From positions 1 to 7,010 of the forward strand of contig JAUVYZ010000104.1 of the NCBI GenBank assembly GCA_030602845.1: a stretch of DNA of 7,010 nt, read 5' to 3'. Source of the stretch: Phycisphaerae bacterium. Lineage in GTDB: Bacteria; Planctomycetota; Phycisphaerae; Sedimentisphaerales; Anaerobacaceae. Shown here one piece after another: positions 1-4,439 of this stretch. Numbering within the stretch: the stretch's first letter is position 1; each line of letters opens with the position of its first letter. A program made the position numbers and the translations under genes. The notes under the pieces are model-generated. The model was given only the letters and a program-made list of their open reading frames with translations. It did no database searches and was not told where the DNA came from.

Positions 1-515
1 GTGTCGATTTTGCGCTGCCAAACCTCTTTTCCCGCATGGTCATAACAAATCAGTCCGTAGGTTCCGAAATAGACATAAACCTTTTTTTCGTCCGCGGCCG
101 GCGTGGAAGATGCGGGATTATTCAGTGGATGAAACCTTGCCTCTGTTTCAGCCTGAACAACTTGCCGCCACAGGATTTTGCCGTCTTCGCGGTCAATGGA
201 TAACGTAACAAGTTCCTTTTTATTGGCTGGTTCACTGGCGGTAAGAAAGATGCGATTGTTCCAGATGACCGGAGACGAGTGGCCCGCGGGAATGACGGTT
301 TTCCACAGAACGTTCGCTTCCGGACTGAAATGAACAGGAATGCGATCCGCTTCCGCCACTCCCTGTCCATTGGGGCCGCGAAATTGATTCCAGTTGATCT
401 TTCCTTGCCGGCCGTTCGCTGTCAAGTTGAACAAAAGGATAATAACCGCATAGATACCGGCGTTTGCCGTTAAGTTGTGTCTCTGAAATTTCCCATTTAA
501 ACGGTTACAGAACAT
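1..515 (-). CDS. Secreted PQQ-like beta-propeller (BamB-type) protein, N-terminal part
   Basis: Open reading frame running off the left edge; 171 whole codons are visible from an ATG at 515. A clear Shine-Dalgarno GGAG lies 6 bases before the ATG. Residues 20-33 are hydrophobic (IYAVIILLFNLTA) after a basic N-terminus, so a Sec signal peptide with cleavage near residues 33-35 is likely. The mature start carries WNQFRGPNGQG (42-52), the opening typical of PQQ-like quinoprotein propeller proteins in Planctomycetes and Verrucomicrobia. Propeller-blade patterns follow: a Trp-containing strand LWKTVIPAGHSSPVIWNNRI, then DREDGKILWRQ, then a strand ending in GKEVWQRKID at the edge. Such proteins are exported and form beta-propellers. 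Many of this group have no proven cofactor, so enzymatic activity cannot be assumed. The C-terminal part is outside the window, so extra domains cannot be excluded. Confidence 0.85.
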   Translation of the reverse strand, partial: MFCNRLNGKFQRHNLTANAGIYAVIILLFNLTANGRQGKINWNQFRGPNGQGVAEADRIPVHFSPEANVLWKTVIPAGHSSPVIWNNRIFLTASEPANKKELVTLSIDREDGKILWRQVVQAETEARFHPLNNPASSTPAADEKKVYVYFGTYGLICYDHAGKEVWQRKID

Positions 516-539
516 AATTTTCTCCGTACGGCCTCAATA

Positions 540-568
540 CTTTTACAAAAATCACTTTGAACTATCAA
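540..568 (-). promoter_or_regulatory. Candidate sigma70-type promoter for the PQQ-like protein gene
   Basis: On the minus strand TTGATA (563-568) is followed after 17 bases by TAAAAG (540-545). This matches 5 of 6 and 4 of 6 consensus positions with ideal spacing. Transcription would begin near 533, leaving a leader of under 20 bases that still includes the GGAG before the ATG at 515. Found by eye only; AT-rich DNA gives such matches by chance. Confidence 0.35.
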
Positions 569-832
569 GGATTCTCTTTTCCGAGGCAGCTTTGCTGAAA
601 ATTTACACAAAAACATGGTTTTTTATGACCCGGACTTCTTCCAACTCCTGCTTTTGTGCAGACCTTGATCGCCTGCACTTTCATTAATCCAAGTTTTTCA
701 GCAATTCTTGTCATTAACCACACTCGTAAAGGCGTTTAGCAAAGCCTCCACGTCAGTTTTTTGTACCAGGTCAAACAACCTATGCGCAACCAAAATCTGT
801 GAGAATTTGCTAACTGCGTCACTCGCACCAAA
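565..832 (-). pseudogene. Possible remnant of a small protein gene, broken by a frameshift
   Basis: Two overlapping minus-strand frames both read like protein. The upstream frame (832 down to the stop at 698-700) has no ATG after its preceding stop. It encodes a helix-like stretch including ILVAHRLFDLVQKTDVEALL. The downstream frame starts with ATG at 714, overlaps the first by 17 bases and encodes 49 residues beginning MTRIAEKLGLMKVQAIKVC, then a Lys/Cys-rich end. The start of the second frame has the look of a helix-turn-helix (IAEKLGL...), but I do not recognise the family. No strong Shine-Dalgarno precedes the ATG. A single frameshift near 700-714 would join them, so this may be a decayed gene. 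It may equally be chance open sequence, or the 49-residue frame alone may be a small gene. Confidence 0.25.
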
Positions 833-903
833 TTACAAGATAACAAGAACGGTTAGTAAAGACCGTTGCCTAAGTTCAAAAAAGAACGTTTTGAGATTGC
901 CAC

Positions 904-958
904 GCGATTCTTCGAATCGCTCGCAATGACGTGAAGACGCACTTTGCGTCATTGCGAG
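904..958. repeat. Nested palindromic repeat (REP-like)
   Basis: GCGATTC (904-910) and GAATCGC (914-920) form a perfect 7-bp stem around a 3-base loop. Directly next to it, CTCGCAATGACG (920-931) is the exact reverse complement of CGTCATTGCGAG (947-958), giving 12-bp arms around a 15-base spacer. An alternative inner stem, GACGC/GCGTC, lies at 936-940 and 946-950. The motif resembles the short dispersed intergenic repeats of many bacteria, built around 'CGTCATTGCGAG', but family membership is a recollection, not a search result. Confidence 0.7.
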
Positions 959-987
959 GAATGCCACCCGTCGTGGGGACTAAGCGG

Positions 988-1036
988 CCCCGCCCACAGG
1001 TGGCGGTAAAAAGAACCCCGCCCACAGGTGGCGGGG
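988..1036. repeat. Two direct copies of a 19-bp GC-rich palindromic repeat
   Basis: The 19-mer CCCCGCCCACAGGTGGCGG occurs at 988-1006 and again, identical, at 1016-1034, separated by 9 bases. The second copy is followed by GG, completing a 7-bp stem CCCCGCC (1016-1022) / GGCGGGG (1030-1036). The first copy is followed by TA, so its stem is shorter. The exact duplication and GC content stand out against the AT-rich DNA to the left. Confidence 0.8.
1008..1036 (-). terminator. Possible rho-independent terminator downstream of the flavin reductase gene
   Basis: Read on the minus strand, the stem CCCCGCC/GGCGGGG (1036-1016) is followed at once by TTCTTTTT (1015-1008), which is the layout of an intrinsic terminator. 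It lies about 135 bases beyond the flavin reductase stop codon at 1172-1174. It is made from one copy of the duplicated repeat, so the terminator role may be incidental. Confidence 0.45.
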
Positions 1037-1076
1037 CTAATCAACCTGTCCCTGCTCGCTGCTTTCGCAGGAATGA

Positions 1077-1120
1077 CCCCGCACTAATTAGACGTGAGTT
1101 AGCCCTCAATAAGTGCGGGG
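1077..1120. repeat. Inverted repeat with 9-bp perfect arms
   Basis: CCCCGCACT (1077-1085) is the exact reverse complement of AGTGCGGGG (1112-1120), with 26 bases between. The GCACTAATT at the left arm (1081-1089) recurs as a direct repeat at 1131-1139. Just before it, CTGC TTTC GCAG (1059-1070) forms a small extra hairpin. The left arm shares its CCCCGC start with the neighbouring 19-bp repeats, so the cluster may be several degenerate members of one family. Confidence 0.6.
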
Positions 1121-1171
1121 CAAGCAACCAGCACTAATTTGCTGTCCATCTGAAGATTCGCAGCCGGTTTT

Positions 1172-1675
1172 TCAGGAAACTGAACCCAATTTATGGCCTG
1201 GGCCAACGGTGTATAGTCGCTTCTTCGGCTCGGTGTTGGTATGGGAGGAAACGACCTTGCCGACAAAGATTATGTGGTCGCCGGCTTCGGTTTCAGATTC
1301 GAGTGTGCATTCGAAATTGGCAACAGCATCGGTGAGCAGCGCCGAATCAATGGCTTTGGCCGGTTCGGTTTTGCAATCGAATTCGGCAAATTTATCGGTG
1401 TCCCTGCCGGACCTTGAGCCGAAGAAAAGTGCCGCATCGGCCATCTCTGACGATGGAAACGCAATGGTAAAGCATTTTGAGTGCCTGATGGTCTCGATTG
1501 AGTAATGCCTGCTTGCGACGGCTATTGCCATCATTGGCGGGCTCCCCGATACAATCATCGTCCAGCCGAGCGTAACAGGATTGGCGCGGCCGGCCTTGTC
1601 TTTGGCGATGGCTATTACCACCTGCTCCGGGTACTTGGTTTTTATGGCATCCTGATATTCAACCTGTTTTTGCAT
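1172..1675 (-). CDS. Flavin reductase-like, FMN-binding split-barrel protein
   Basis: A 167-residue protein of the flavin reductase-like family (FMN-binding split barrel). Visible family marks are NPVTLGWTM (32-40), where the chain contacts the flavin phosphate region; SGSPPMMAIAV (43-53); the stretch HYSIETIRHSKCFTIAFPS (57-75); GSRSGRDTDKF (86-96), the conserved G-x3-G-R-D-x-D-K-F segment; and GDHIIFVGKVV (132-142), the conserved barrel strand. The protein ends with YTVGPGHKLGSVS, so the usual short C-terminal tail is present. Members bind FMN and either reduce free flavin with NAD(P)H or act as redox carriers; the substrate cannot be read from the sequence. It is cytoplasmic, with no signal peptide. 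GGAG lies 7 bases before the ATG. It stands alone, divergent from proC, with 91 bases between the starts. Confidence 0.85.
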   Translation of the reverse strand: MQKQVEYQDAIKTKYPEQVVIAIAKDKAGRANPVTLGWTMIVSGSPPMMAIAVASRHYSIETIRHSKCFTIAFPSSEMADAALFFGSRSGRDTDKFAEFDCKTEPAKAIDSALLTDAVANFECTLESETEAGDHIIFVGKVVSSHTNTEPKKRLYTVGPGHKLGSVS

Positions 1676-1702
1676 TGCTATTCTCCGTAATTGTCTTTAA
1701 TA

Positions 1703-1730
1703 TTTACTGCAAAGAAATTGCTGCTAAAAT
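1703..1730 (+). promoter_or_regulatory. Candidate promoter for proC
   Basis: TTTACT (1703-1708) is followed after 16 bases by TAAAAT (1725-1730), matching 4 of 6 and 5 of 6 consensus positions. Transcription would begin near 1737, about 30 bases before the proC ATG. It overlaps the candidate promoter read in the opposite direction. Assigned by eye in AT-rich DNA. Confidence 0.3.
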
Positions 1731-1756
1731 TATACATTCGAGATTGATTTTAACAA
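1729..1756 (-). promoter_or_regulatory. Candidate promoter for the flavin reductase gene
   Basis: On the minus strand TTGTTA (1751-1756) is followed after 16 bases by a perfect TATAAT (1729-1734). Transcription would begin near 1722, about 47 bases before the ATG at 1675. The -35 box touches the proC ribosome binding site (AAGGAG, 1755-1760). Confidence 0.4.
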
Positions 1757-1766
1757 GGAGAAACGC

Positions 1767-2576
1767 ATGGACACAATCGGCTTTGTCGGCAGCGGAAATA
1801 TGGCGGAAGCTATGATAAACGGTGTTCTGAAAGCCAATGTTTACAGGCCCGGTAAGGTTTTTGTCAGTGACATCCGTCCTGAAAGACTTGGATACCTCCG
1901 GGAGCACTATGGTGTAAGGACGGCCGAGAATAACGCGGAGCTGGCATCGAAAGCAGACATTCTGGTTTTGAGCGTTAAGCCCCAGAATATGACGGATGCG
2001 CTGGAGAGTATAAAAGGCGCTGTCAAGGAAGACGCCCTTGTGATATCCATTGCGGCGGGGATAAAAGTCGCTAAGATTGCCGCCGTCCTCGGCGATATCG
2101 CAATAGTTCGCGTTATGCCGAACATGCCGGCCTGGGTTGATGAGGGTGCCAGCGTGTTATTCGCCAATGAGAAAGCAACAACAAGAGTGGAAATAGCACG
2201 GTTGGTTTTCCTCTCGGTGGGTGAAGCCGTTGTGATTGAGGATGAAGGTCTGCTGGATGCGATTACGGCGGTAAGCGGTACGGGACCTGCTTACTTTTTC
2301 CTTTTGATGGAGGAGATGATAAGAACCGGTATCGAACTTGGTCTGCCAGAAGATGTGGCGAGAGATCTGGTTCTGCAGACGGGCAAGGGCGCCGCGCTGC
2401 TCGCTGAGAAGGCAGCAGGGGAAGGTGAGAGCCCAGCCCAGCTTGTTAAACGGGTTGCCACTCCGGGCGGCACAACGGAAGCGGCCTTTAAGGTTTTTAC
2501 CGATGGCGGATTCAGCCCGTTAATAGCGGAAGCTATCAAAAAAGCCTGCGACAGAAGCCGACAGCTCTCGAAGTAA
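1767..2576 (+). CDS. proC: Pyrroline-5-carboxylate reductase
   Basis: A 269-residue enzyme of the usual length for the family. It reduces 1-pyrroline-5-carboxylate to L-proline with NAD(P)H, the last step of proline synthesis, in the cytoplasm. The N-terminal Rossmann fold opens with GFVGSGNMAEAM (5-16), the nucleotide-binding loop. VLSVKPQ (67-73) and ISIAAGI (93-99) are the conserved strand ends around the cofactor, and RVMPNMPAWVDEGAS (115-129) leads to the active site. The C-terminal dimerisation and substrate domain carries AVSGTGPAYFFLLMEEM (168-184), with TGPAY of the P5CR signature, then GLPEDVARDLVLQTGKGAALL (split near 192-212) and VATPGGTTEAAF (230-241). AAGGAG lies 6 bases before the ATG, fixing the start. 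It is a single-gene unit: divergent from the flavin reductase gene and convergent with the ferredoxin gene. Confidence 0.97.
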   Translation: MDTIGFVGSGNMAEAMINGVLKANVYRPGKVFVSDIRPERLGYLREHYGVRTAENNAELASKADILVLSVKPQNMTDALESIKGAVKEDALVISIAAGIKVAKIAAVLGDIAIVRVMPNMPAWVDEGASVLFANEKATTRVEIARLVFLSVGEAVVIEDEGLLDAITAVSGTGPAYFFLLMEEMIRTGIELGLPEDVARDLVLQTGKGAALLAEKAAGEGESPAQLVKRVATPGGTTEAAFKVFTDGGFSPLIAEAIKKACDRSRQLSK

Positions 2577-2621
2577 TAAAGCTATTGCTTAACTCGAATA
2601 TCTTACGCCCCGGATTTGCAG

Positions 2622-2804
2622 TTATTCGACGATAATTGCCTCGGCAGGACATTCGTCGGCGGCCTGCTGAACAGCCTCCTCGTGCTCGGCAGGAACATCC
2701 TCGGCGGTAACCTGGGCTATCTCCTCACCCATCTCAAAAACATCGGGGCAGGCATCCACGCATAGTGCACAGGCAGTGCAGGTATCTTCAATTCTGACTT
2801 TCAT
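2622..2804 (-). CDS. Small [4Fe-4S] ferredoxin
   Basis: A 60-residue acidic protein that carries electrons in the cytoplasm. The cluster motif C-x2-C-x2-C-x3-C-P is at Cys9, 12, 15 and 19, and a distal Cys52-Pro53 completes the site. In single-cluster ferredoxins of the Desulfovibrio and Thermotoga type, the first three cysteines and the distal one bind a single [4Fe-4S] cluster. The cysteine matching position 19 forms a disulfide with another cysteine in some members. That partner is absent here, so Cys19 should be free. The second four-cysteine motif of 2[4Fe-4S] ferredoxins is missing. AAGGGG lies about 7 bases before the ATG. The gene is convergent with proC (45 bases between stops) and divergent from dnaX. 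No reductase or partner enzyme is adjacent, so its electron partner cannot be named. Confidence 0.95.
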   Translation of the reverse strand: MKVRIEDTCTACALCVDACPDVFEMGEEIAQVTAEDVPAEHEEAVQQAADECPAEAIIVE

Positions 2805-2836
2805 AACAAATCCCCTTGGAAATTGACCATTTGTTA

Positions 2837-2865
2837 TTGATTATTTAACAGTTTTTACTTATTAT
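2837..2865 (+). promoter_or_regulatory. Candidate promoter for dnaX (and probably recR)
   Basis: TTGATT (2837-2842) is followed after 17 bases by TATTAT (2860-2865), matching 4 of 6 and 5 of 6 consensus positions. Transcription would begin near 2872, about 52 bases before the dnaX ATG, so the leader would contain the 14-bp repeats. It lies nearly back-to-back with the ferredoxin promoter candidate. Confidence 0.35.
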
Positions 2866-2875
2866 CCGGCAGGAC

Positions 2876-2904
2876 ATTAAAAATAGTTAATCGAAAATAG
2901 TCAA
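2876..2904 (-). promoter_or_regulatory. Candidate promoter for the ferredoxin gene
   Basis: On the minus strand TTGACT (2899-2904) is followed after exactly 17 bases by TTTAAT (2876-2881), matching 5 of 6 and 4 of 6 consensus positions. Transcription would begin near 2869, leaving a leader of about 65 bases. The boxes lie inside the 14-bp repeat array upstream of dnaX. Confidence 0.4.
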
Positions 2905-2921
2905 TAGAAAATAATAAATTG
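2880..2921. repeat. Three imperfect 14-bp tandem units before dnaX
   Basis: Units are AAAATAGTTAATCG (2880-2893), AAAATAGTCAATAG (2894-2907) and AAAATAATAAATTG (2908-2921). Units 1 and 2 agree at 12 of 14 positions, units 2 and 3 at 11 of 14. The array ends two bases before the dnaX ATG and takes up the place where a Shine-Dalgarno would sit; none is visible there. Confidence 0.6.
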
Positions 2922-2923
2922 CA

Positions 2924-4324
2924 ATGGCTTATACCGTATTGGCAAGAAAATACAGGTCGCAGACGTTCGATGACGTCATCGGGCAGGACCCTATCTCCCG
3001 GACGCTCAAAAACGCTATAAAGACCGGCAGGGTCGCACACGCCTATCTGTTTGCCGGCACCCGCGGCGTCGGTAAAACCACTATGGCACGCGTGCTGGCA
3101 AAATCCCTCAACTGCCTTGCCTTCGACGCCCCAACCACAGAGCCGTGCTGCAGGTGCGACAGTTGCGTTGCGGTCAATCTCGGCGAAGATATCGATGTCA
3201 TCGAGATTGACGGTGCGACGAACAACGGCGTTGAGCAGGTCCGCGAACTGCGGCAGAACGCAATTTACCGGGCTGCACGCTGCAGATTTAAAATCTATAT
3301 TATTGACGAAGTCCACATGCTCAGCGTCCCGGCCTTTAATGCACTCTTAAAAATACTGGAAGAGCCGCCCAGTCACGTCAAGTTTAGTTTAGCGACGACC
3401 GAGCCGAACAAGGTCATCGCGACGATTCAATCCCGGTGCCAGAGATTCGATTTTAGCAATATAGGTCCGAACCTTATCGCCGGCCAGCTAAAGAGCATAC
3501 TTAAGCAGGAAAAAATAAAGTACGAAGATGATTTGATTCTGCCGTTGGCGAAAATGGCAAACGGCTCGATGAGGGATGGCTTGAGTTTGCTGGATAGATT
3601 AATAAGCACCGGCGCAGAACCGCTGACCGCTGAGCTGCTCGAGGAGTTTCTGGGCAGCCCCAATAGCGAAAAAATCTATAATCTCATCGGCGAAATCGGC
3701 GACAGCAGCGCAGCAGGAACCTTTGCCGCAATAGAGGATTTAATCAGTACCGGCTTAAGCGAGGTCCAGCTCGTCGATTCGCTCATCGATTATATGCGGG
3801 ATTTAATGGTCGTAAAATCCGCAGGGGCTGAAAGCGAGCTTTTGATTTTGACCGCCGAGCAGCGAAAGCGGACAGGCCAGTTGGCCGAAAAATTCGATAC
3901 CGCCGCACTTATTTACAACATAACCGCACTTGAAAAACTGCGTTGGGCAATCAAAAACAGCGACACGCCGAGGGCGCTTTTAGAAGCTCTATTATTAAGA
4001 TTTACCTTGAGTGAGCATTTCCTGAATGTCGATGAGCTTCTCTCACAATCGCAGGCTGGCCCGATTAAAAAAAAACAGCCAACAAACGTAAAGAGTAAAG
4101 CGAGCAGTGAGGCACGAGAGACGAGGGACGAGGGACGAGGGACGAACAATGAGCATGGAAGCAAACCTGAGCCAGTTATAGAAGAACAAAAGCAAACTAA
4201 AGCCACGCCGAACCGGCTTAAGACCAGGAGCCAGAGGAAAAACGAGATACTCAACGACCCCGCCGTAAAAACCGTCCTCCTCGGCCTCGACGCAACTATC
4301 ACCGGTATCGAAGAGGAAAAATAG
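2924..4324 (+). CDS. dnaX: DNA polymerase III subunit tau/gamma (clamp loader ATPase)
   Basis: A 466-residue AAA+ protein of the clamp loader, which opens and loads the sliding clamp on primed DNA. It begins MAYTVLARKYRSQTFDDVIGQ, the family N-terminus, so the start is safe although no Shine-Dalgarno is seen. Walker A is GTRGVGKTT (45-53). The zinc site is Cys64, Cys75, Cys78 and Cys81. Walker B is IIDEVHML (126-133), followed by LLKILEEPP (141-149); sensor 1 is ATTEPNKV (157-164), the SRC arginine-finger motif is at 170-172, and sensor 2 is GSMRD (214-218). Domain III ends near residue 375. The remaining tail of about 85 residues is Lys/Glu-rich and disordered-looking, ending in a small conserved-looking segment (NEILNDPAVKTVLLGL, 440-455). 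It is much shorter than the E. coli tau tail. A run of nine A lies at the start of the tail and a 7-bp tandem repeat lies within it. The gene probably forms an operon with recR downstream. Confidence 0.97.
   Translation: MAYTVLARKYRSQTFDDVIGQDPISRTLKNAIKTGRVAHAYLFAGTRGVGKTTMARVLAKSLNCLAFDAPTTEPCCRCDSCVAVNLGEDIDVIEIDGATNNGVEQVRELRQNAIYRAARCRFKIYIIDEVHMLSVPAFNALLKILEEPPSHVKFSLATTEPNKVIATIQSRCQRFDFSNIGPNLIAGQLKSILKQEKIKYEDDLILPLAKMANGSMRDGLSLLDRLISTGAEPLTAELLEEFLGSPNSEKIYNLIGEIGDSSAAGTFAAIEDLISTGLSEVQLVDSLIDYMRDLMVVKSAGAESELLILTAEQRKRTGQLAEKFDTAALIYNITALEKLRWAIKNSDTPRALLEALLLRFTLSEHFLNVDELLSQSQAGPIKKKQPTNVKSKASSEARETRDEGRGTNNEHGSKPEPVIEEQKQTKATPNRLKTRSQRKNEILNDPAVKTVLLGLDATITGIEEEK
4067..4075 (+). 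other. Candidate slippage site (A9) at the tau/gamma boundary of dnaX
   Basis: Nine consecutive A encode Lys382-384 just after domain III. Gain of one A, or a -1 shift, reads 7 codons (TANKRKE) to TAA at 4096-4098, giving a protein of about 391 residues. Loss of one A, or a +1 shift, reaches TAA at 4089-4091, giving about 388 residues. Either product would keep the whole ATPase and collar region and lose the tail, as gamma does. Thermus thermophilus dnaX is known to make gamma by slippage on a run of nine A. No strong stimulatory hairpin is evident downstream, and the upstream GCAGG (4051-4055) is only a weak Shine-Dalgarno-like match, so transcriptional slippage is the likelier mechanism. 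Function here is inferred. Confidence 0.5.
4120..4147 (+). repeat. 7-bp tandem repeat inside the dnaX tail
   Basis: GACGAGG is repeated exactly three times (4120-4126, 4127-4133, 4134-4140) and followed by GACGAAC (4141-4147). As 7 is not a multiple of 3, the units are read in different frames and encode an Arg/Glu/Gly-rich linker (ETRDEGRGTNN, 399-409). Loss or gain of one unit would shift the frame and remove the C-terminal end. Confidence 0.85.
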
Positions 4325-4343
4325 AAGAATTGATTATTACGAT

Positions 4344-4379
4344 GGGTGGCAGCCACAAATTCAAAGAATTTGGGGATGG
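4344..4379 (+). repeat. Hairpin repeat, copy 1, between dnaX and recR
   Basis: The 36-bp element starts GGGTGGCAGCC and ends TTGGGGATGG, both shared with copy 2. Its core AAATTC (4357-4362), loop AAA, GAATTT (4366-4371) pairs perfectly, and the stem extends outward through flanking C/G pairs to about 10 bp with one mismatch. It lies 20 bases after the dnaX stop codon. It has no following T-run, so it is not a typical intrinsic terminator. Confidence 0.75.
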
Positions 4380-4393
4380 TTAATACATAGAAA

Positions 4394-4425
4394 GGGTGGC
4401 AGCCTCAAGCGCAGCTTGGGGATGG
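4394..4425 (+). repeat. Hairpin repeat, copy 2, overlapping the recR start region
   Basis: The 32-bp element has the same ends as copy 1 (GGGTGGCAGCC and TTGGGGATGG) but a different, shorter core. CCTCAAGC (4403-4410), loop GCA, GCTTGGGG (4414-4421) forms an 8-bp stem with one T-G wobble. It ends 14 bases before the preferred recR ATG at 4440 and covers the alternative in-frame starts at 4416 (TTG) and 4422 (ATG), so a fold in the mRNA could affect recR translation. Confidence 0.75.
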
Positions 4426-4439
4426 CGGGTTATGGAATT

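Larger units (their letters stand above)
516..1171. other. 656-bp region without a convincing intact gene
   Basis: This stretch lies between the start of the PQQ-like protein gene and the end of the flavin reductase gene, both on the minus strand. Its left part (516-890) is AT-rich and holds the candidate promoter at 540-568 and a possible decayed small gene (565-832, minus). Its right part (900-1140) is packed with palindromes and short direct repeats, annotated separately. Plus-strand open frames here of 60-75 codons have no ribosome binding site or recognisable sequence and run through the repeats, so I do not call them genes. Confidence 0.6.

Noticed and set aside
848..867. AACGGT/ACCGTT inverted repeat as a possible operator
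   Set aside because: The arms are only 6 bp, it is far from any gene start, and nothing links it to a regulator.
708..929. Plus-strand open frame of 73 codons
   Set aside because: It has no ribosome binding site, a Ser/Thr/Arg-rich chance-like composition, and runs into the palindrome at 904-920; the opposite strand looks more protein-like.
2579..2590. AAGC-TATT-GCTT hairpin between proC and the ferredoxin gene
   Set aside because: The stem is only 4 bp and has no adjoining T-run in either direction, too weak to call a terminator.
2642..2878. 12-bp direct repeat CGGCAGGACATT at 2642-2653 and 2867-2878, flanking the ferredoxin gene
   Set aside because: About one or two repeated 12-mers are expected by chance in 7 kb, and one copy is explained by ferredoxin codons (Glu-Cys-Pro-Ala), so there is no sign of an element boundary.
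3913..4356. Hydrophobic 147-codon minus-strand frame over the end of dnaX
   Set aside because: It is antisense to the dnaX tail; its Leu/Phe/Ser richness is simply the complement of Lys/Glu codons.
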